Source: Pseudomonadota bacterium (lineage in GTDB: Bacteria; Pseudomonadota; Gammaproteobacteria; Competibacterales; Competibacteraceae). From it: a DNA stretch of 64,000 bases. Below are positions 1 through 9,272 of the stretch, piece after piece. A program made the translations under genes and the position numbers. The notes below the pieces were generated by a model, which saw nothing but the letters and a program-made list of their open reading frames with translations, was not told the DNA's origin and searched no databases. The stretch lies in NCBI GenBank assembly GCA_022709365.1, contig JAKLIY010000017.1:1-64000 (forward strand), written 5' to 3'. Each line of letters starts with the position of its first letter. The first letter of the stretch is position 1.

Positions 1-126
1 CAGTTGGTCGAGCTTTTGATCGACCGAGTTATCGTGACAGATGCCGAGGTCGAAATTCGCTATGTCATCCCTACTCACCCGAGCAGCGAACACATCCGTT
101 TTTGTCATTTGCGTAAAGACTATTTC
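1..126 (+). pseudogene. C-terminal end of a serine recombinase, cut by an IS3 fragment
   Basis: The frame that begins at base 1 reads like the end of large serine recombinases of the resolvase/invertase family: the segment EVEIRYVIPT is followed by the tail FCHLRKDYF, which is the usual last stretch of such proteins in proteobacteria. Normally a stop follows soon after DYF. Here the sequence switches near base 126 to the reverse complement of an IS3 orfB, so the reading frame runs on out of family as far as base 390. The rest of the gene lies left of the window. The family call rests on remembered sequence pattern only. The fragment cannot be a full enzyme because the catalytic N-terminal serine domain would be more than 1 kb upstream. 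Confidence 0.55.
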
Positions 127-483
127 CATTGCCCAGACCTGATTCGGACGATCAATGCTGAGATCACGAAGCAGGTAGGGGTAGATACGGTGTGCCAGGT
201 TACGCCGACTGGTGTTGGCCTTGCGGTAGATTGCCTGGATGTCGAGCGTCTTCATCAGTGTGCTGACCTGTTTGCGGCCGATATCATGGCCTTCCAGCTT
301 GAGCCTGTCGCGCAGCATCCTTGCTCCGGCAACGGGGTGTTCCCGATGCAATTCATCAATCCGTCGCATCAGCTTCAGATCACCCTCTGACGTCGGCTGT
401 GCCTGGTAATAGATGGAGGAGCGAGACAGTTTCAGCAACTGCGCCTGCCTGACGACAGGCAGATCGTGGGTCCTGTCGATCAT
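127..483 (-). pseudogene. IS3-family transposase OrfB, N-terminal part only
   Basis: On the minus strand an ORF opens at ATG 483 with MIDRTHDLPVVRQAQLL and continues through a typical IS3 OrfB N-terminal region (HTH_21-like segment with LMRRIDELHREHPVAGARML) up to RPNQVWAM, which in intact elements leads into the integrase core with its DDE residues. The match stops there, near base 127, so the whole catalytic core is missing. The start codon overlaps the family-typical stop of orfA in an ATGA, the usual arrangement for translational coupling or frameshifting in IS3 elements. The protein cannot be an active transposase. Confidence 0.75.
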
Positions 484-782
484 TTCCTTGCGCTCGCATC
501 GCCGATGCGACCGAGCGCACCGGCCAAAAAATCGATCTCCAGCGCCTACTGGCCGATCTTTGCGTGCAAATCCTTCAGGTCCAGCGTGGCCGCCTGCTTC
601 TCGGCTGCCGTGGCGAATACGCCAGAGGCGTTTTCCAGCAGTTGCGTCTTCCACTGCGTGATTTGATTCGGATGAACATCAAACTTTTCAGCTAACGCGG
701 CCAGCGTCTCATCGCCCTTGAGGGCTGCAATCGCCACCTTGGCCTTGAACGTGGCTGTATGGTTACGGCGGGGTCTTCTCAT
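480..782 (-). pseudogene. IS3-family transposase OrfA with an in-frame amber codon
   Basis: The minus-strand frame from ATG 782 encodes a helix-turn-helix OrfA ([20 protein letters not shown], then a [13 protein letters not shown] segment) of the normal length of about 100 codons. A TAG at 546-548 interrupts it after LHAKIGQ. The frame stays open beyond the TAG and reads ALEIDFLAGALGRIGDA, which is the usual continuation of the family, where a leucine codon is expected at the TAG. A single TTG to TAG change would explain it. The frame then ends at TGA 480-482, overlapping orfB. With orfB also cut, the element is dead. I could not identify the terminal inverted repeat upstream of orfA. Confidence 0.75.
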
Positions 783-874
783 TGCTTCTGTTCCTTGGCA
801 GGCGATTTCCATCGCCCATTGAAGCAGAGTTTTCACTTAACCGGATGTCTTGATTCGCGGGGCCACCTCTGCTG

Positions 875-1087
875 ATGGAAGCCGTTACTTTGTCCCCCAA
901 GTATCAGATCGTTATTCCCCAAGCCGTGCGGGAGAAATTGCAACTGAAAGCAGGCCAGAAATTTCAGGTGCTGACCTACGATGGACGCATCGAACTGGTG
1001 CCGGTGATGCCGATTGAATCATTTCGCGGCATTCTCAAAGGCGTCAATGTTCCTTTTGAACGCGAGAAAAAGGACCGCGAACTATGA
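875..1087 (+). CDS. vapB: AbrB/MazE-type antitoxin, VapB-like
   Basis: A 70-residue protein with an N-terminal swapped-hairpin AbrB (SpoVT-AbrB) domain: VTLSPKYQIVIPQAVREKL is the usual DNA-binding strand-helix signature, followed by an acidic/basic tail that would wrap the toxin. Its last codons overlap the PIN-domain gene by 4 bases (ATGA), so the two are surely co-translated. In this family the antitoxin both neutralises the nuclease and represses the operon through its AbrB domain. The gene begins only about 90 bases from the decayed IS3 element, in keeping with a mobile neighbourhood. No strong Shine-Dalgarno sequence is seen before ATG 875. Confidence 0.85.
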   Translation: MEAVTLSPKYQIVIPQAVREKLQLKAGQKFQVLTYDGRIELVPVMPIESFRGILKGVNVPFEREKKDREL

Positions 1088-1467
1088 ACGTGGTCGATTC
1101 CTCAGCTTGGATCGAGTACCTGGAAGATGGCCCCGGCGCCGATCATTTCGCCGAGCCGATTGAGACCATCGATCAACGGTTGGTGCCGACCATTGTTCTG
1201 TACGAAGTGTTTAAGCAGACGCTCCGCACCCGTGGCGAAAAAGAAGCGCATAACGTGGTCGTGGCCATGCAGCAAAGCACGGTGGTGGACATCGACGCCT
1301 CGTTGGTGCTGGCTGCCGCCCGGATTTCCCGCGATCTTGGCCTGGCAATGGCGGATAGCCTGATCCTCACCGTCGCCCGCGCTCATGGCGCGACGTTGTG
1401 GACGCAGGAAGATGATTTTGCCGGCTTGCCCGACGTGCGCTACTTCGCCAAGGCCGCAAGTTCTTGA
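1084..1467 (+). CDS. vapC: PIN-domain ribonuclease toxin, VapC-like
   Basis: A 127-residue PIN-domain protein. The acidic residues that bind metal are visible: D5 in NVVDSSAWIEYL, E41 in LYEVFK, D91 in MADSLILTVAR and D110/D111 in WTQEDDF. Family members cut specific tRNAs or rRNA and so arrest translation until the partner VapB binds. Length and residue spacing are normal, so the toxin appears intact. It overlaps the antitoxin gene by 4 bases and lies 9 bases from the convergent end of the DUF2157 gene. Confidence 0.87.
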   Translation: MNVVDSSAWIEYLEDGPGADHFAEPIETIDQRLVPTIVLYEVFKQTLRTRGEKEAHNVVVAMQQSTVVDIDASLVLAAARISRDLGLAMADSLILTVARAHGATLWTQEDDFAGLPDVRYFAKAASS

Positions 1468-1476
1468 TGGAGAAGG

Positions 1477-2490
1477 TCAGGCAGCGCGCCGACGCTGTTC
1501 CAGCCAGAAGGTCAGCGCCAGCGCTCCGCCGCCGGCGATCAACAAACTGAGAAGTAGCCCCAAATGCTCGGCCAGATGGGCGAAGAACAGCGTATAAATC
1601 TGAATAATCAGAAAAGTGGCCCCGTAGCCGGTCAACATGCGCATCGCCAATCGCGCTCCCAAACCGATCAGCGCGATATTCAAACCCGCCCATAACCCAT
1701 TGAACAGCAGCAGTTCCGCCGCTTTAGCCGCATACCACCCATCGCTGGCCAGATCGAAATTGCCGAACAGCGCCAACAGCCACAGCGCCATTTCCGCAAA
1801 GAACAACCCGCTGGACAGCCAGATTTTGCAAAATCCCCGATAACGCGCCAGCGGTCCGCTTTCGCTCTGTTGGTGAATGACCGCGACCGCGACCATGACC
1901 AGTGCCGCGATCAGGAAACGCAGTGGGTAATTCATGCCGAACCAGTACGCGCCCCACCCGGAAGCGTAGCCGGTGAAGCCGCCGAACCAGCAGAAAAACA
2001 CCACGGCGCTGAGAACCAGCAACAGCGCATTGTGCAGCGCGTAGCTCAGGCCGAGCAGCACGACGAGATCCATGAGCAGCAGCGCCGGCCAGTTGCCGGA
2101 GCCGGTGGAATAGATCATCCCCAGGGTAAAGGTCAGACCGATCAGCAGCAATCCGCCCAGCAACTCCAGACTCAACCGACTCCAGATTAAATGGGGACGG
2201 GTGTTTTTCAGCCATTGCCCGCTGCCGAAACTGGCCAGCGTGGCGATGCCCAGCAGCACCGCCAGCTTTGTCAAAGTGAACTCGAACAGTGTGCGGCCCA
2301 GGATAACCAGCCCGGCCATAACACTGATCGCGCCGAAAATCAGGAACCAGCGGCCCAGCGAACGCCAGTCCCAACCCTCGGTCGGATAGCGTGTACACAA
2401 CTGCGCATGAGTCGCTTCGTCCAGCAACCCTTGACGCAGCAGCTCATCGAGTTCCCGGCGAACCCGGCGATTGCGGGAGGTCGGATTCAT
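1477..2490 (-). CDS. DUF2157 integral membrane protein (downstream copy)
   Basis: A 337-residue polytopic membrane protein. The N-terminal 40 residues form a soluble helical segment (RRELDELLRQGLLDEATHAQ) typical of DUF2157, followed by about ten hydrophobic segments. Function of the family is unknown. It starts inside the stop of the upstream DUF2157 gene (ATGA overlap), so the two are one transcription unit. The short C-terminal tail is rich in arginine. It resembles its upstream neighbour in architecture rather than in close sequence, as if from an old tandem duplication. Confidence 0.75.
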   Translation of the reverse strand: MNPTSRNRRVRRELDELLRQGLLDEATHAQLCTRYPTEGWDWRSLGRWFLIFGAISVMAGLVILGRTLFEFTLTKLAVLLGIATLASFGSGQWLKNTRPHLIWSRLSLELLGGLLLIGLTFTLGMIYSTGSGNWPALLLMDLVVLLGLSYALHNALLLVLSAVVFFCWFGGFTGYASGWGAYWFGMNYPLRFLIAALVMVAVAVIHQQSESGPLARYRGFCKIWLSSGLFFAEMALWLLALFGNFDLASDGWYAAKAAELLLFNGLWAGLNIALIGLGARLAMRMLTGYGATFLIIQIYTLFFAHLAEHLGLLLSLLIAGGGALALTFWLEQRRRAA

Positions 2491-3473
2491 GGCCGCAATT
2501 CCCCGGCAGTCCGGCCCCAGCGTTCGCAGGCGAAGCCGAACGCCATGGCCAACGCGCCGCCGATCAGGAAAAAGACGCCGAGCGACAGCCGATCCCAGAA
2601 GTGTTCAAAAAAGCGCGTGTACATATTAATCGCCAGAAACACGATGCCAAACCCGGTGAAGCGCGCATCGTGCAGCCGCGCTCCAACGACCATCTGGGCG
2701 ATGCCCGCCACAGTGAAGATCAGCACCCAGTCCAGCGGCCTGCCGAACAGCGTCAGGAACCACAGCGACAGGTTCAGATACAGCAATCCGAAAATCAGAT
2801 AGAGCGCCCCGAAGCCGGCGCATCGCCGCAAAGGACCGATTTCCAGCCGGCGCTCATGCCAGAGACCCAGAAGAATGGCCGCCAGCGCGATGACTGCCAT
2901 CAGGCGTTCGTCCTGAATGTGAGCGAAATATGCGCCATGCCCGCCGTAGGCATGCCACGCGCCGATGCCGTGGAAAAACAGCAGTAACGCCAGCAACAGC
3001 GGCCAGCGCAGGTGATAGCGGTAAGCGGTGAGCCCCGCCAGTAAGCCGGTTAACAGCATCAGAACCGGAATTGCCCGATCTTCACTGTCGCCGCCAGCGG
3101 CCAGATACAGCAGCAGCAACACGCCAAAAGCGGCGGCCAGACTGGCGGTAACCAGCACTGCACCGGTAAAAGGATGGCGTTGCTGCGGGTCGGTCGCCAT
3201 CTGCACTCCCCAAAACCACAACCCGGCACCCACCAGCGCCAGCAGCAGCGCAGCGACCCCGGCGGATTCGGTCATCATGGCGATGAAGGCCAGCACCGCC
3301 AGTCCCAACTGGAACAGGGCGAACAGGCCCAGCCATTTCAGCAACGCCGCTAGGAATCGGCCGTGCGTTTCGTAGCGCGGCAGCAGGGCGTCCAACAGGG
3401 ATCGGTTAATCAGACCCTGCTGATGCCAGTCGATGACTTCGCGGGTCATCACGTCGCGGGTGATGGAGCGCAT
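2487..3473 (-). CDS. DUF2157 integral membrane protein (upstream copy)
   Basis: The chosen start is ATG 3473 (MRSITRDVMTREVIDWHQQG), which places the DUF2157 soluble helical segment at the N-terminus; the longer open frame up to 3710 runs antisense through the rnt start and is not credible. The product is 328 residues with roughly ten membrane segments. It is translationally coupled to the second DUF2157 protein by a 4-base overlap. It is divergent from rnt with about 100 bases between the start codons, where both promoters must lie. No catalytic motif is visible; role unknown. Confidence 0.7.
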   Translation of the reverse strand: MRSITRDVMTREVIDWHQQGLINRSLLDALLPRYETHGRFLAALLKWLGLFALFQLGLAVLAFIAMMTESAGVAALLLALVGAGLWFWGVQMATDPQQRHPFTGAVLVTASLAAAFGVLLLLYLAAGGDSEDRAIPVLMLLTGLLAGLTAYRYHLRWPLLLALLLFFHGIGAWHAYGGHGAYFAHIQDERLMAVIALAAILLGLWHERRLEIGPLRRCAGFGALYLIFGLLYLNLSLWFLTLFGRPLDWVLIFTVAGIAQMVVGARLHDARFTGFGIVFLAINMYTRFFEHFWDRLSLGVFFLIGGALAMAFGFACERWGRTAGELRP

Positions 3474-3573
3474 AACCAGTTTTCCAGGAAGAAGGCGTCT
3501 TGCAAGTATAGGCGGCCCCAGTCGAAAGCGCGGTTCGGGTGCGTTCCAGCCGATGATCCGGTATGCTGCATCC

Positions 3574-4212
3574 ATGAACGAACCCGCTCCCAGTGCCCTT
3601 ATCGCCCGCCGTTTCCGGGGTTTTCTGCCGGTCATCATCGATGTCGAAACCGGCGGCCTCAACGCCCAGACCGATGCCTTGCTGGAAATCGCGGCGGTCA
3701 TCGTGCGCATGGACTGGCAGGGTAATCTGCGACCGGCGGGGACGCTGGCTCATCATGTCCAGGCGTTCCCCGGCACCCGGCTGGAACCCGCCTCAATGGC
3801 GGTGAACGGCATCGATCCCGATCATCCCTTCCGTTTCGCTGTGCCGGAAAGCGAAGCGTTGACCGACATTTTCCGGGAAGTGCGCCGGGAAGTGCGCGAT
3901 ACCGGTTGCCATCGCGCCATTCTGGTCGGCCACAACGCTTTCTTTGATCTGGCCTTTCTGAACGCGGCGGTGGCTCGCACCAAAATCAAACGCAGCCCCT
4001 TTCATCCGTTCAGCAATTTCGACACCGTGTCGCTGGCGGGTCTCGCCTACGGACAGACCGTATTGGCCCGGGCGCTCCAGGCAGCGGGTATTCCGTGGAA
4101 TGAGCGCGAGGCACACTCAGCGATTTACGACGCCGAGCGCACCGCAGAACTGTTTTGCCAGATCGTCAACCGCTGGAAGGATCTGGGCGGTTGGGCGCCG
4201 GCGGAGGATTGA
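3574..4212 (+). CDS. rnt: Ribonuclease T
   Basis: A 212-residue DEDD-family 3'-5' exonuclease that trims the 3' ends of tRNA and other stable RNAs. Visible motifs: DVETGG at residues 23-28 (Exo I acidic pair D23/E25), GHNAFFDLAFL (Exo II aspartate) and HSAIYDAERTAEL (Exo III histidine and aspartate). Overall length matches RNase T (about 215). Start ATG 3574 gives a normal N-terminus; the frame is open further upstream but overlaps the divergent gene. Convergent with ygfZ, 15 bases apart. Confidence 0.93.
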   Translation: MNEPAPSALIARRFRGFLPVIIDVETGGLNAQTDALLEIAAVIVRMDWQGNLRPAGTLAHHVQAFPGTRLEPASMAVNGIDPDHPFRFAVPESEALTDIFREVRREVRDTGCHRAILVGHNAFFDLAFLNAAVARTKIKRSPFHPFSNFDTVSLAGLAYGQTVLARALQAAGIPWNEREAHSAIYDAERTAELFCQIVNRWKDLGGWAPAED

Positions 4213-4227
4213 GATGCCGGGCGTCTT

Positions 4228-5292
4228 TCAGTCCGCCGGATCGAACGGGTAGGGCAGAGGCTCCAGTTTAAGCGTCGCCCCTTGAGCATCGCCCAAATGC
4301 AACACGCCTTGTTCAGCGCATTCAATCAGCGCGACTGCTAGAACGGCATAACCTCCATCGGGATGTTTCGCTGCATCAACGATCCGCCCCGCGCTTTGAC
4401 TGGCGTCGGCTTGCGGTGAGAACAGTGCATCGCCGGGCCGGGGGGGATTCTCGCCGTCCATCCGCGCTACATACATCCGCCGCTTCAACTTGCCTAGATA
4501 ATGCATACGGGCTACGACTTCCTGCCCGGTATAGCAACCCTTCCGAAAGTTGATCCCGTCCAGCGCGTCCAGATTGATCATCTGCGGCACGAACGCCTCG
4601 ACGGTTTCCGGGTAGATCGTCGGAATGCCGGCCAGAATATCCAGCAACCGCCACGGTTCCGCGCCGGTGAAAGTGACGGTGGAGTCCAGGGCTGCCCAGA
4701 GTCCCTGCATGACGGGCAGGGGGCCGTGCAGTTCAAAACGCGGCGTGATTCCCGGCAAACGGATCACCGTGATGTCCGACCATTCACCCGTAGTGTGAAT
4801 GACGCTGTTGATCGCTTCGGGAATCGCGCCGAATTGGTTGGTTAACACGGCTTCAGCATGGGGGCCAGCGACGCCAAACCTCACCAGCCGATGACTGGCG
4901 TCTTCGAGCGTGACCTTGGCCCGCAGCACATATTTGCGCAACCGGGCCAGCGTCGGCTCCACCAGTTCCTGCGGCAATTCCAGATAGACCGCATCCTCGC
5001 GCCGGAACAGTCGGAGGCAGGCCAGCGCCCGGCCCTTGGGGGAACAAAACGCGCCAAGGATGCTGTGATCGAGCGTGGCCCGTTGGACATCGCAGGTCAG
5101 TTGACCTTGCAGGAACAGATCAGCGTCTGGGCCTTGCGCCGCAATCAGACCTCGATATGACAGATCGCTACAGACAGCGCCGTCATTCAGCGCCGCCCGG
5201 AGTTCCGCCTCCGCATGGCTAAAGTGTTCCGCTCGACCGTCAACCACCTGACCGCCGGATTCTTCGAGAAAATCGCTCCATCCTTTCATCAT
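4228..5292 (-). CDS. ygfZ: Folate-binding Fe-S assembly/tRNA-modifying protein YgfZ
   Basis: A member of the YgfZ/GcvT-like family, which binds tetrahydrofolate and helps maintain certain iron-sulfur enzymes. The diagnostic motif KGCYTGQEVVARMHYLGKLK near residue 230 includes the conserved cysteine. Start ATG 5292 (MMKGWSDFLEES) has a GGAG about 9 bases upstream; the open frame to 5478 adds an unlikely N-terminus. Length 354 residues, normal to slightly long. Its location upstream of and divergent from the succinate dehydrogenase cluster makes sense, since SdhB carries three Fe-S clusters. Confidence 0.9.
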   Translation of the reverse strand: MMKGWSDFLEESGGQVVDGRAEHFSHAEAELRAALNDGAVCSDLSYRGLIAAQGPDADLFLQGQLTCDVQRATLDHSILGAFCSPKGRALACLRLFRREDAVYLELPQELVEPTLARLRKYVLRAKVTLEDASHRLVRFGVAGPHAEAVLTNQFGAIPEAINSVIHTTGEWSDITVIRLPGITPRFELHGPLPVMQGLWAALDSTVTFTGAEPWRLLDILAGIPTIYPETVEAFVPQMINLDALDGINFRKGCYTGQEVVARMHYLGKLKRRMYVARMDGENPPRPGDALFSPQADASQSAGRIVDAAKHPDGGYAVLAVALIECAEQGVLHLGDAQGATLKLEPLPYPFDPAD

Positions 5293-5537
5293 CGTCTTGA
5301 ACTCCGTGAATTTTTGACCCAGATGCTGCTGAATTGCTGCGTTCGCGGAAAACCCCTGGCGGTTTCCGGGTTCGTTGCGTTCAGGAGCTATGAACGGCAT
5401 AATAACCCAACAAAATGTAGTGACCGGAAAGGGTAAATCGCCGCCAAGGCGCCAGCTCCAAACTTCCGGCGGTCCCACCCACCCATGGGGCCAGGATGGT
5501 CAACCACCGCCATCCATACAACCCATAGCGAGTTGCC

Positions 5538-5705
5538 ATGAACAAGAATGATGAACCGACGCGGCCCCCACAGCCGTCTGTAACGCCGACTCCCCTTCAA
5601 GACGTAACCCCTCCCCATCGACCAAAGGAATATGGCGGCCCCAAAGGCCCCGAACCCACCCGCTACGGCGATTGGGAAAAAGCCGGCCGCTGTATCGACT
5701 TCTGA
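5538..5705 (+). CDS. SDHAF4-like succinate dehydrogenase assembly factor (DUF1674)
   Basis: A short 55-residue gene that is easy to miss. After a proline-rich leader the C-terminal half carries the DUF1674 signature: KEYGGPKGPEPTRYGDWEKA and then GRCIDF at the very end. DUF1674 is the family of mitochondrial SDHAF4, which binds the flavinated SdhA subunit and favours its pairing with SdhB. The gene lies 156 bases upstream of sdhC on the same strand, so it is probably the first gene of the sdh operon. Start ATG 5538 has only a weak GCGAG upstream. The family call is firm from the motif; the role in this organism is inferred from family and position. Confidence 0.85.
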   Translation: MNKNDEPTRPPQPSVTPTPLQDVTPPHRPKEYGGPKGPEPTRYGDWEKAGRCIDF

Positions 5706-5861
5706 CCGCTACCCGCCCGCTTCGCCCGCTCCCTGCTTCTCGATCTCCGGATTCTTTATCCAGGGTCGGATTTCCCGAAAATGCGTGCGGCATTTGGTAT
5801 GCTTTGCATTGCACAAAACGAAGATTCATGTTGTTCGCCACTGCGTAACGAGGAGAAACGT

Positions 5862-6248
5862 ATGTCCGCCAATAAACGGCCACTGTCGCCGTTCATGATC
5901 GGCCCCTACTACAAGCCCCAAATGACCTCGATCTTGTCCATCACCCACCGCGCTACCGGTGCGGCGCTGGTAGTGGGTACCCTGCTGCTGGTGTACTGGC
6001 TGGTGTGGGCAGCGCGGGGTCCCGGTTTTTATGAGCAGGCCCAGACCGTGCTGGGTTCGATGCTCGGTCAACTGTTCCTGTTTCTGTGGACCTGGGCGCT
6101 GTTTTACCACTTGGCCAACGGCATTCGGCATCTGTTCTGGGACGCCGGACGCGGCTTCGAACTGGATGAAGCGACTAAATCCGGTTGGTGGGTCATCTGG
6201 TCGTCCATCATCCTGACCTTCCTGTGCTGGCTGATCGCCGCGCCCTGA
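5862..6248 (+). CDS. sdhC: Succinate dehydrogenase cytochrome b556 subunit
   Basis: A 128-residue membrane anchor of complex II with three hydrophobic segments. The N-terminal RPLSPFMIGPYYKPQMTSIL followed by SITHRATG is the classic SdhC quinone-site/haem signature. ATG 5862 is preceded by AGGAG at good distance, which rejects the longer open frame from 5781. First of the sdhCDAB cluster; sdhD follows after 14 bases. It anchors the catalytic SdhAB to the inner membrane and helps form the ubiquinone site and haem b pocket. Confidence 0.95.
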   Translation: MSANKRPLSPFMIGPYYKPQMTSILSITHRATGAALVVGTLLLVYWLVWAARGPGFYEQAQTVLGSMLGQLFLFLWTWALFYHLANGIRHLFWDAGRGFELDEATKSGWWVIWSSIILTFLCWLIAAP

Positions 6249-6262
6249 GGAGAGAGATTCCT

Positions 6263-6640
6263 ATGAGTATTCGCACCCCGCTTGGCTTCGTTCGCGGTTT
6301 GGGTTCCGCCAAAGATGGCACCCATCACTGGTGGATGCAGCGCGTGACCTCAGTCGCTCTGGTCCCGTTGGTTCTTTGGTTCGTTATTTCCCTATTGTCG
6401 GTCTCGCGCGTCGATTACGCGACCTTCCAACAATGGTTGAGCAACCCGATCCGGGCCGGCTTGATGGTGGCGCTGTTGGCCACAGTGTTCTATCACGCGA
6501 ATCTGGGGATGCAGGTCATTTACGAAGACTATGTTCGCCCGGAATGCAAAAAATTCATCGCCGTGCTGGCTACACAGTTCGTGTTATTCGTGCTGGGCGC
6601 TATTTCCATCGTCGCCGTGCTCAAGATCGCACTGGCTTGA
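6263..6640 (+). CDS. sdhD: Succinate dehydrogenase hydrophobic membrane anchor
   Basis: A 125-residue anchor subunit with three membrane helices; the haem/quinone region is visible as HHWWMQRVTSVAL near residue 25 and YHANLGMQVIYEDY near residue 75, the latter holding the haem-ligand histidine and the conserved YED. Start ATG 6263 follows GAGGAGAGAG. Sits between sdhC and sdhA with short gaps, as in other gammaproteobacterial operons. Confidence 0.94.
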   Translation: MSIRTPLGFVRGLGSAKDGTHHWWMQRVTSVALVPLVLWFVISLLSVSRVDYATFQQWLSNPIRAGLMVALLATVFYHANLGMQVIYEDYVRPECKKFIAVLATQFVLFVLGAISIVAVLKIALA

Positions 6641-6666
6641 CGCCCACTACCAGAGGCTGAGGTTTC

Positions 6667-8457
6667 ATGTCCAATACATACAAACTCATTCATCACAATT
6701 ACGACGTGGTGGTGGTCGGCGCTGGTGGCGCCGGGTTGCGCGCCACGTTTGGCATGGCGCAGAAAGGTCTTAAGACGGCCTGCCTGACCAAGGTGTTTCC
6801 CACCCGTAGCCACACGGTCGCGGCGCAGGGTGGTATGTCAGCAGCGCTCGGCAACATGGGCCAGGACCTGTGGCAGTGGCATATGTATGACACCGTCAAG
6901 GGGTCTGATTGGCTCGGCGACCAGGACGCCATTGAATACATGTGCCGCGAGGCGGTCCCGGCGGTCATCGAACTGGAACATTACGGCGTGCCGTTCTCCC
7001 GGACGGAGGAAGGCAAAATTTATCAGCGGCCGTTTGGCGGCATGACCACCAATTACGGCGAAGGCACGGCTCAGCGCACCTGCGCCGCAGCCGACCGCAC
7101 TGGACATGCGATCCTGCATACCCTGTATCAGCAGGCGCTCAAGCACGACGCGGAATTTTTCATCGAATATTTTGCACTCGATCTGATCATGGATGACGAG
7201 GGTGTGTGCCGGGGTGTCGTGGCCTGGGACTTGGCCGATGGCACGCTGCATGTGTTCCGTGCGCATGAAACCGTGCTGGCAACCGGCGGTTATGGCCGCG
7301 CCTATTTCTCGGCGACCTCCGCCCATACCTGCACCGGCGACGGCAACGGCATGGTGCTGCGCGCTGGCCTGCCCCTGCAGGATATGGAATTCACCCAGTT
7401 CCATCCCACCGGCATCTACGGCTCTGGCTGTCTGATGACCGAAGGCTGTCGCGGCGAAGGTGGTTACCTGACCAATTCGCTGGGCGAGCGCTTCATGGAG
7501 CGTTATGCCCCGAACGCCAAGGACCTTGCCTCCCGTGACGTGGTCAGCCGTTCCATGACCATCGAAATCCGTGAAGGGCGCGGCGTCGGCGAGCATAAGG
7601 ACCATATTCATCTGCATCTGGAGCATCTGGGCGCGGATGTGGTCAACGAGCGGCTGCCCGGCATCGCCGAAACCGCCCGCATTTTCGCCGGCGTCGACGT
7701 GACCAAGGAACCGGCCCCGGTATTGCCGACCGTGCATTACAACATGGGCGGCATCCCCACCAATTACCGTGGCGAAGTGGTCATCCTTAAGGACGGCAAT
7801 CCCGATCACATCGTTCCCGGCCTGATGGCGATTGGCGAAGCCGCCTGCGTATCGGTGCATGGCGCCAACCGGCTCGGCTCCAACTCGCTGCTCGATATTG
7901 TCGTGTTTGGCCGCGCCGCCGCGATTCGCTGCGCCGAACTGGTCCAGCCCAACACCCCGCATGGCGCTTTGCCACAAGCCTCGGTTGACAAGATCGTGGC
8001 TCGCTTTGATAGTCTGCGGAATGCGCGGGGCGAGAACCCGACCGCCAGCTTGCGGATGCGGATGCAACGCATCATGCAGAATCATGCGGCGGTGTTCCGC
8101 ACCGGTGAGTCGATGGCCGAAGGCATCAAGCTGCTGGAAGAGGTGTTTGCCGGCTTTGAACACATCGCAGTCAGCGATCGGGGCCTGGTCTGGAATTCCG
8201 ACTTGGTTGAGACGCTGGAACTGGACAATCTGCTGAGTTGCGCGATGGTCTCCATCAAATCCGCGATCAACCGGCCTGAAAGTCGCGGCGCACACGCCCG
8301 CGAAGATTATCCGGATCGTAATGATGACCAATGGATGAAGCACACCTTGGCGTGGCTGGATGCGAAGGGTGGGGTGACCATTGATTACCGGCCGGTTCAC
8401 ACCTACACGCTCACCAATGAGGTGGACTACATTCCGCCCAAGAAGCGCACCTACTGA
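6667..8457 (+). CDS. sdhA: Succinate dehydrogenase flavoprotein subunit
   Basis: A 596-residue catalytic flavoprotein that oxidises succinate to fumarate. Seen: the N-terminal dinucleotide fold [12 protein letters not shown], the covalent FAD histidine in [16 protein letters not shown], the capping-domain active site with [15 protein letters not shown], and the C-terminal [19 protein letters not shown] region. Full length and intact. The SdhE and SDHAF4-like proteins encoded on either side both act on this subunit in their known systems. Confidence 0.97.
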   Translation: MSNTYKLIHHNYDVVVVGAGGAGLRATFGMAQKGLKTACLTKVFPTRSHTVAAQGGMSAALGNMGQDLWQWHMYDTVKGSDWLGDQDAIEYMCREAVPAVIELEHYGVPFSRTEEGKIYQRPFGGMTTNYGEGTAQRTCAAADRTGHAILHTLYQQALKHDAEFFIEYFALDLIMDDEGVCRGVVAWDLADGTLHVFRAHETVLATGGYGRAYFSATSAHTCTGDGNGMVLRAGLPLQDMEFTQFHPTGIYGSGCLMTEGCRGEGGYLTNSLGERFMERYAPNAKDLASRDVVSRSMTIEIREGRGVGEHKDHIHLHLEHLGADVVNERLPGIAETARIFAGVDVTKEPAPVLPTVHYNMGGIPTNYRGEVVILKDGNPDHIVPGLMAIGEAACVSVHGANRLGSNSLLDIVVFGRAAAIRCAELVQPNTPHGALPQASVDKIVARFDSLRNARGENPTASLRMRMQRIMQNHAAVFRTGESMAEGIKLLEEVFAGFEHIAVSDRGLVWNSDLVETLELDNLLSCAMVSIKSAINRPESRGAHAREDYPDRNDDQWMKHTLAWLDAKGGVTIDYRPVHTYTLTNEVDYIPPKKRTY

Positions 8458-8471
8458 GAGAGAATGACGCC

Positions 8472-9248
8472 ATGGCTCAATTCAATCTTCCCCCCAATTC
8501 TGTCATCGGCAAGGGTAAAACCTACTATGCCGGGACGGGCGCCAAGAATGTCAAGCGCTTCCAGATTTATCGCTGGGACCCCGACAGCGGCGAAAATCCG
8601 CGTATGGACACCTACGAAGTCGATTTGGCCGCCTGCGGGCCGATGGTGCTGGACGCCCTGCTCAAGATTAAAAATGAGGTCGATCCGACCCTGACTTTCC
8701 GGCGCTCCTGCCGGGAAGGCGTGTGCGGCTCCTGCGCGATGAATATCGACGGCACCAACACCCTGGCCTGCACCAAGGCCATCGACGACGTGAAAGGCGA
8801 GATCAAGATTTATCCGCTGCCACACCTGTCGGTCGTCAAAGACCTGGTGCCGGATCTGACGCATTTCTATGCCCAGTACACCTCGATCAAGCCCTGGTTG
8901 CAGTCAGCGACGCCGGCTCCGGCGCGTGAACGTCTGCAATCCAAGGAAGACCGCGCCAAGCTGGACGGGCTGTATGAGTGCATCCTGTGCGCCTGCTGCT
9001 CGACCAGTTGTCCGAGTTACTGGTGGAATGGCGAACGCTACCTCGGCCCCTCGATCCTGTTGCAGGCTTATCGCTGGATCGTGGACAGCCGCGATGAGTT
9101 CACTGGCGAGCGGCTGGACAATCTGGAAGACCCGTTCCGGTTGTATCGTTGCCACACCATCATGAATTGCACCAAGACCTGCCCGAAGGGGTTGAACCCC
9201 GCCAAGGCGATTGCGGAAATCAAGAAACTGATGGTAGAGCGGCGGTAA
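8472..9248 (+). CDS. sdhB: Succinate dehydrogenase iron-sulfur subunit
   Basis: A 258-residue Fe-S subunit carrying the three cluster motifs in order: [16 protein letters not shown] with a later C (2Fe-2S), [12 protein letters not shown] (4Fe-4S) and [20 protein letters not shown] (3Fe-4S plus last ligand). It relays electrons from the FAD of SdhA to the quinone site. It follows sdhA after 14 bases and is followed by a strong terminator before sdhE. Confidence 0.97.
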   Translation: MAQFNLPPNSVIGKGKTYYAGTGAKNVKRFQIYRWDPDSGENPRMDTYEVDLAACGPMVLDALLKIKNEVDPTLTFRRSCREGVCGSCAMNIDGTNTLACTKAIDDVKGEIKIYPLPHLSVVKDLVPDLTHFYAQYTSIKPWLQSATPAPARERLQSKEDRAKLDGLYECILCACCSTSCPSYWWNGERYLGPSILLQAYRWIVDSRDEFTGERLDNLEDPFRLYRCHTIMNCTKTCPKGLNPAKAIAEIKKLMVERR

Positions 9249-9272
9249 ACGCCAACTTTGCCTCACTCCCAG

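Noticed and set aside
6838-8400. 520-codon open frame on the minus strand
   Set aside because: It is fully antisense to sdhA. GC-rich third positions leave long open frames on the opposite strand; the composition (many His, Gln, Arg) is not protein-like.
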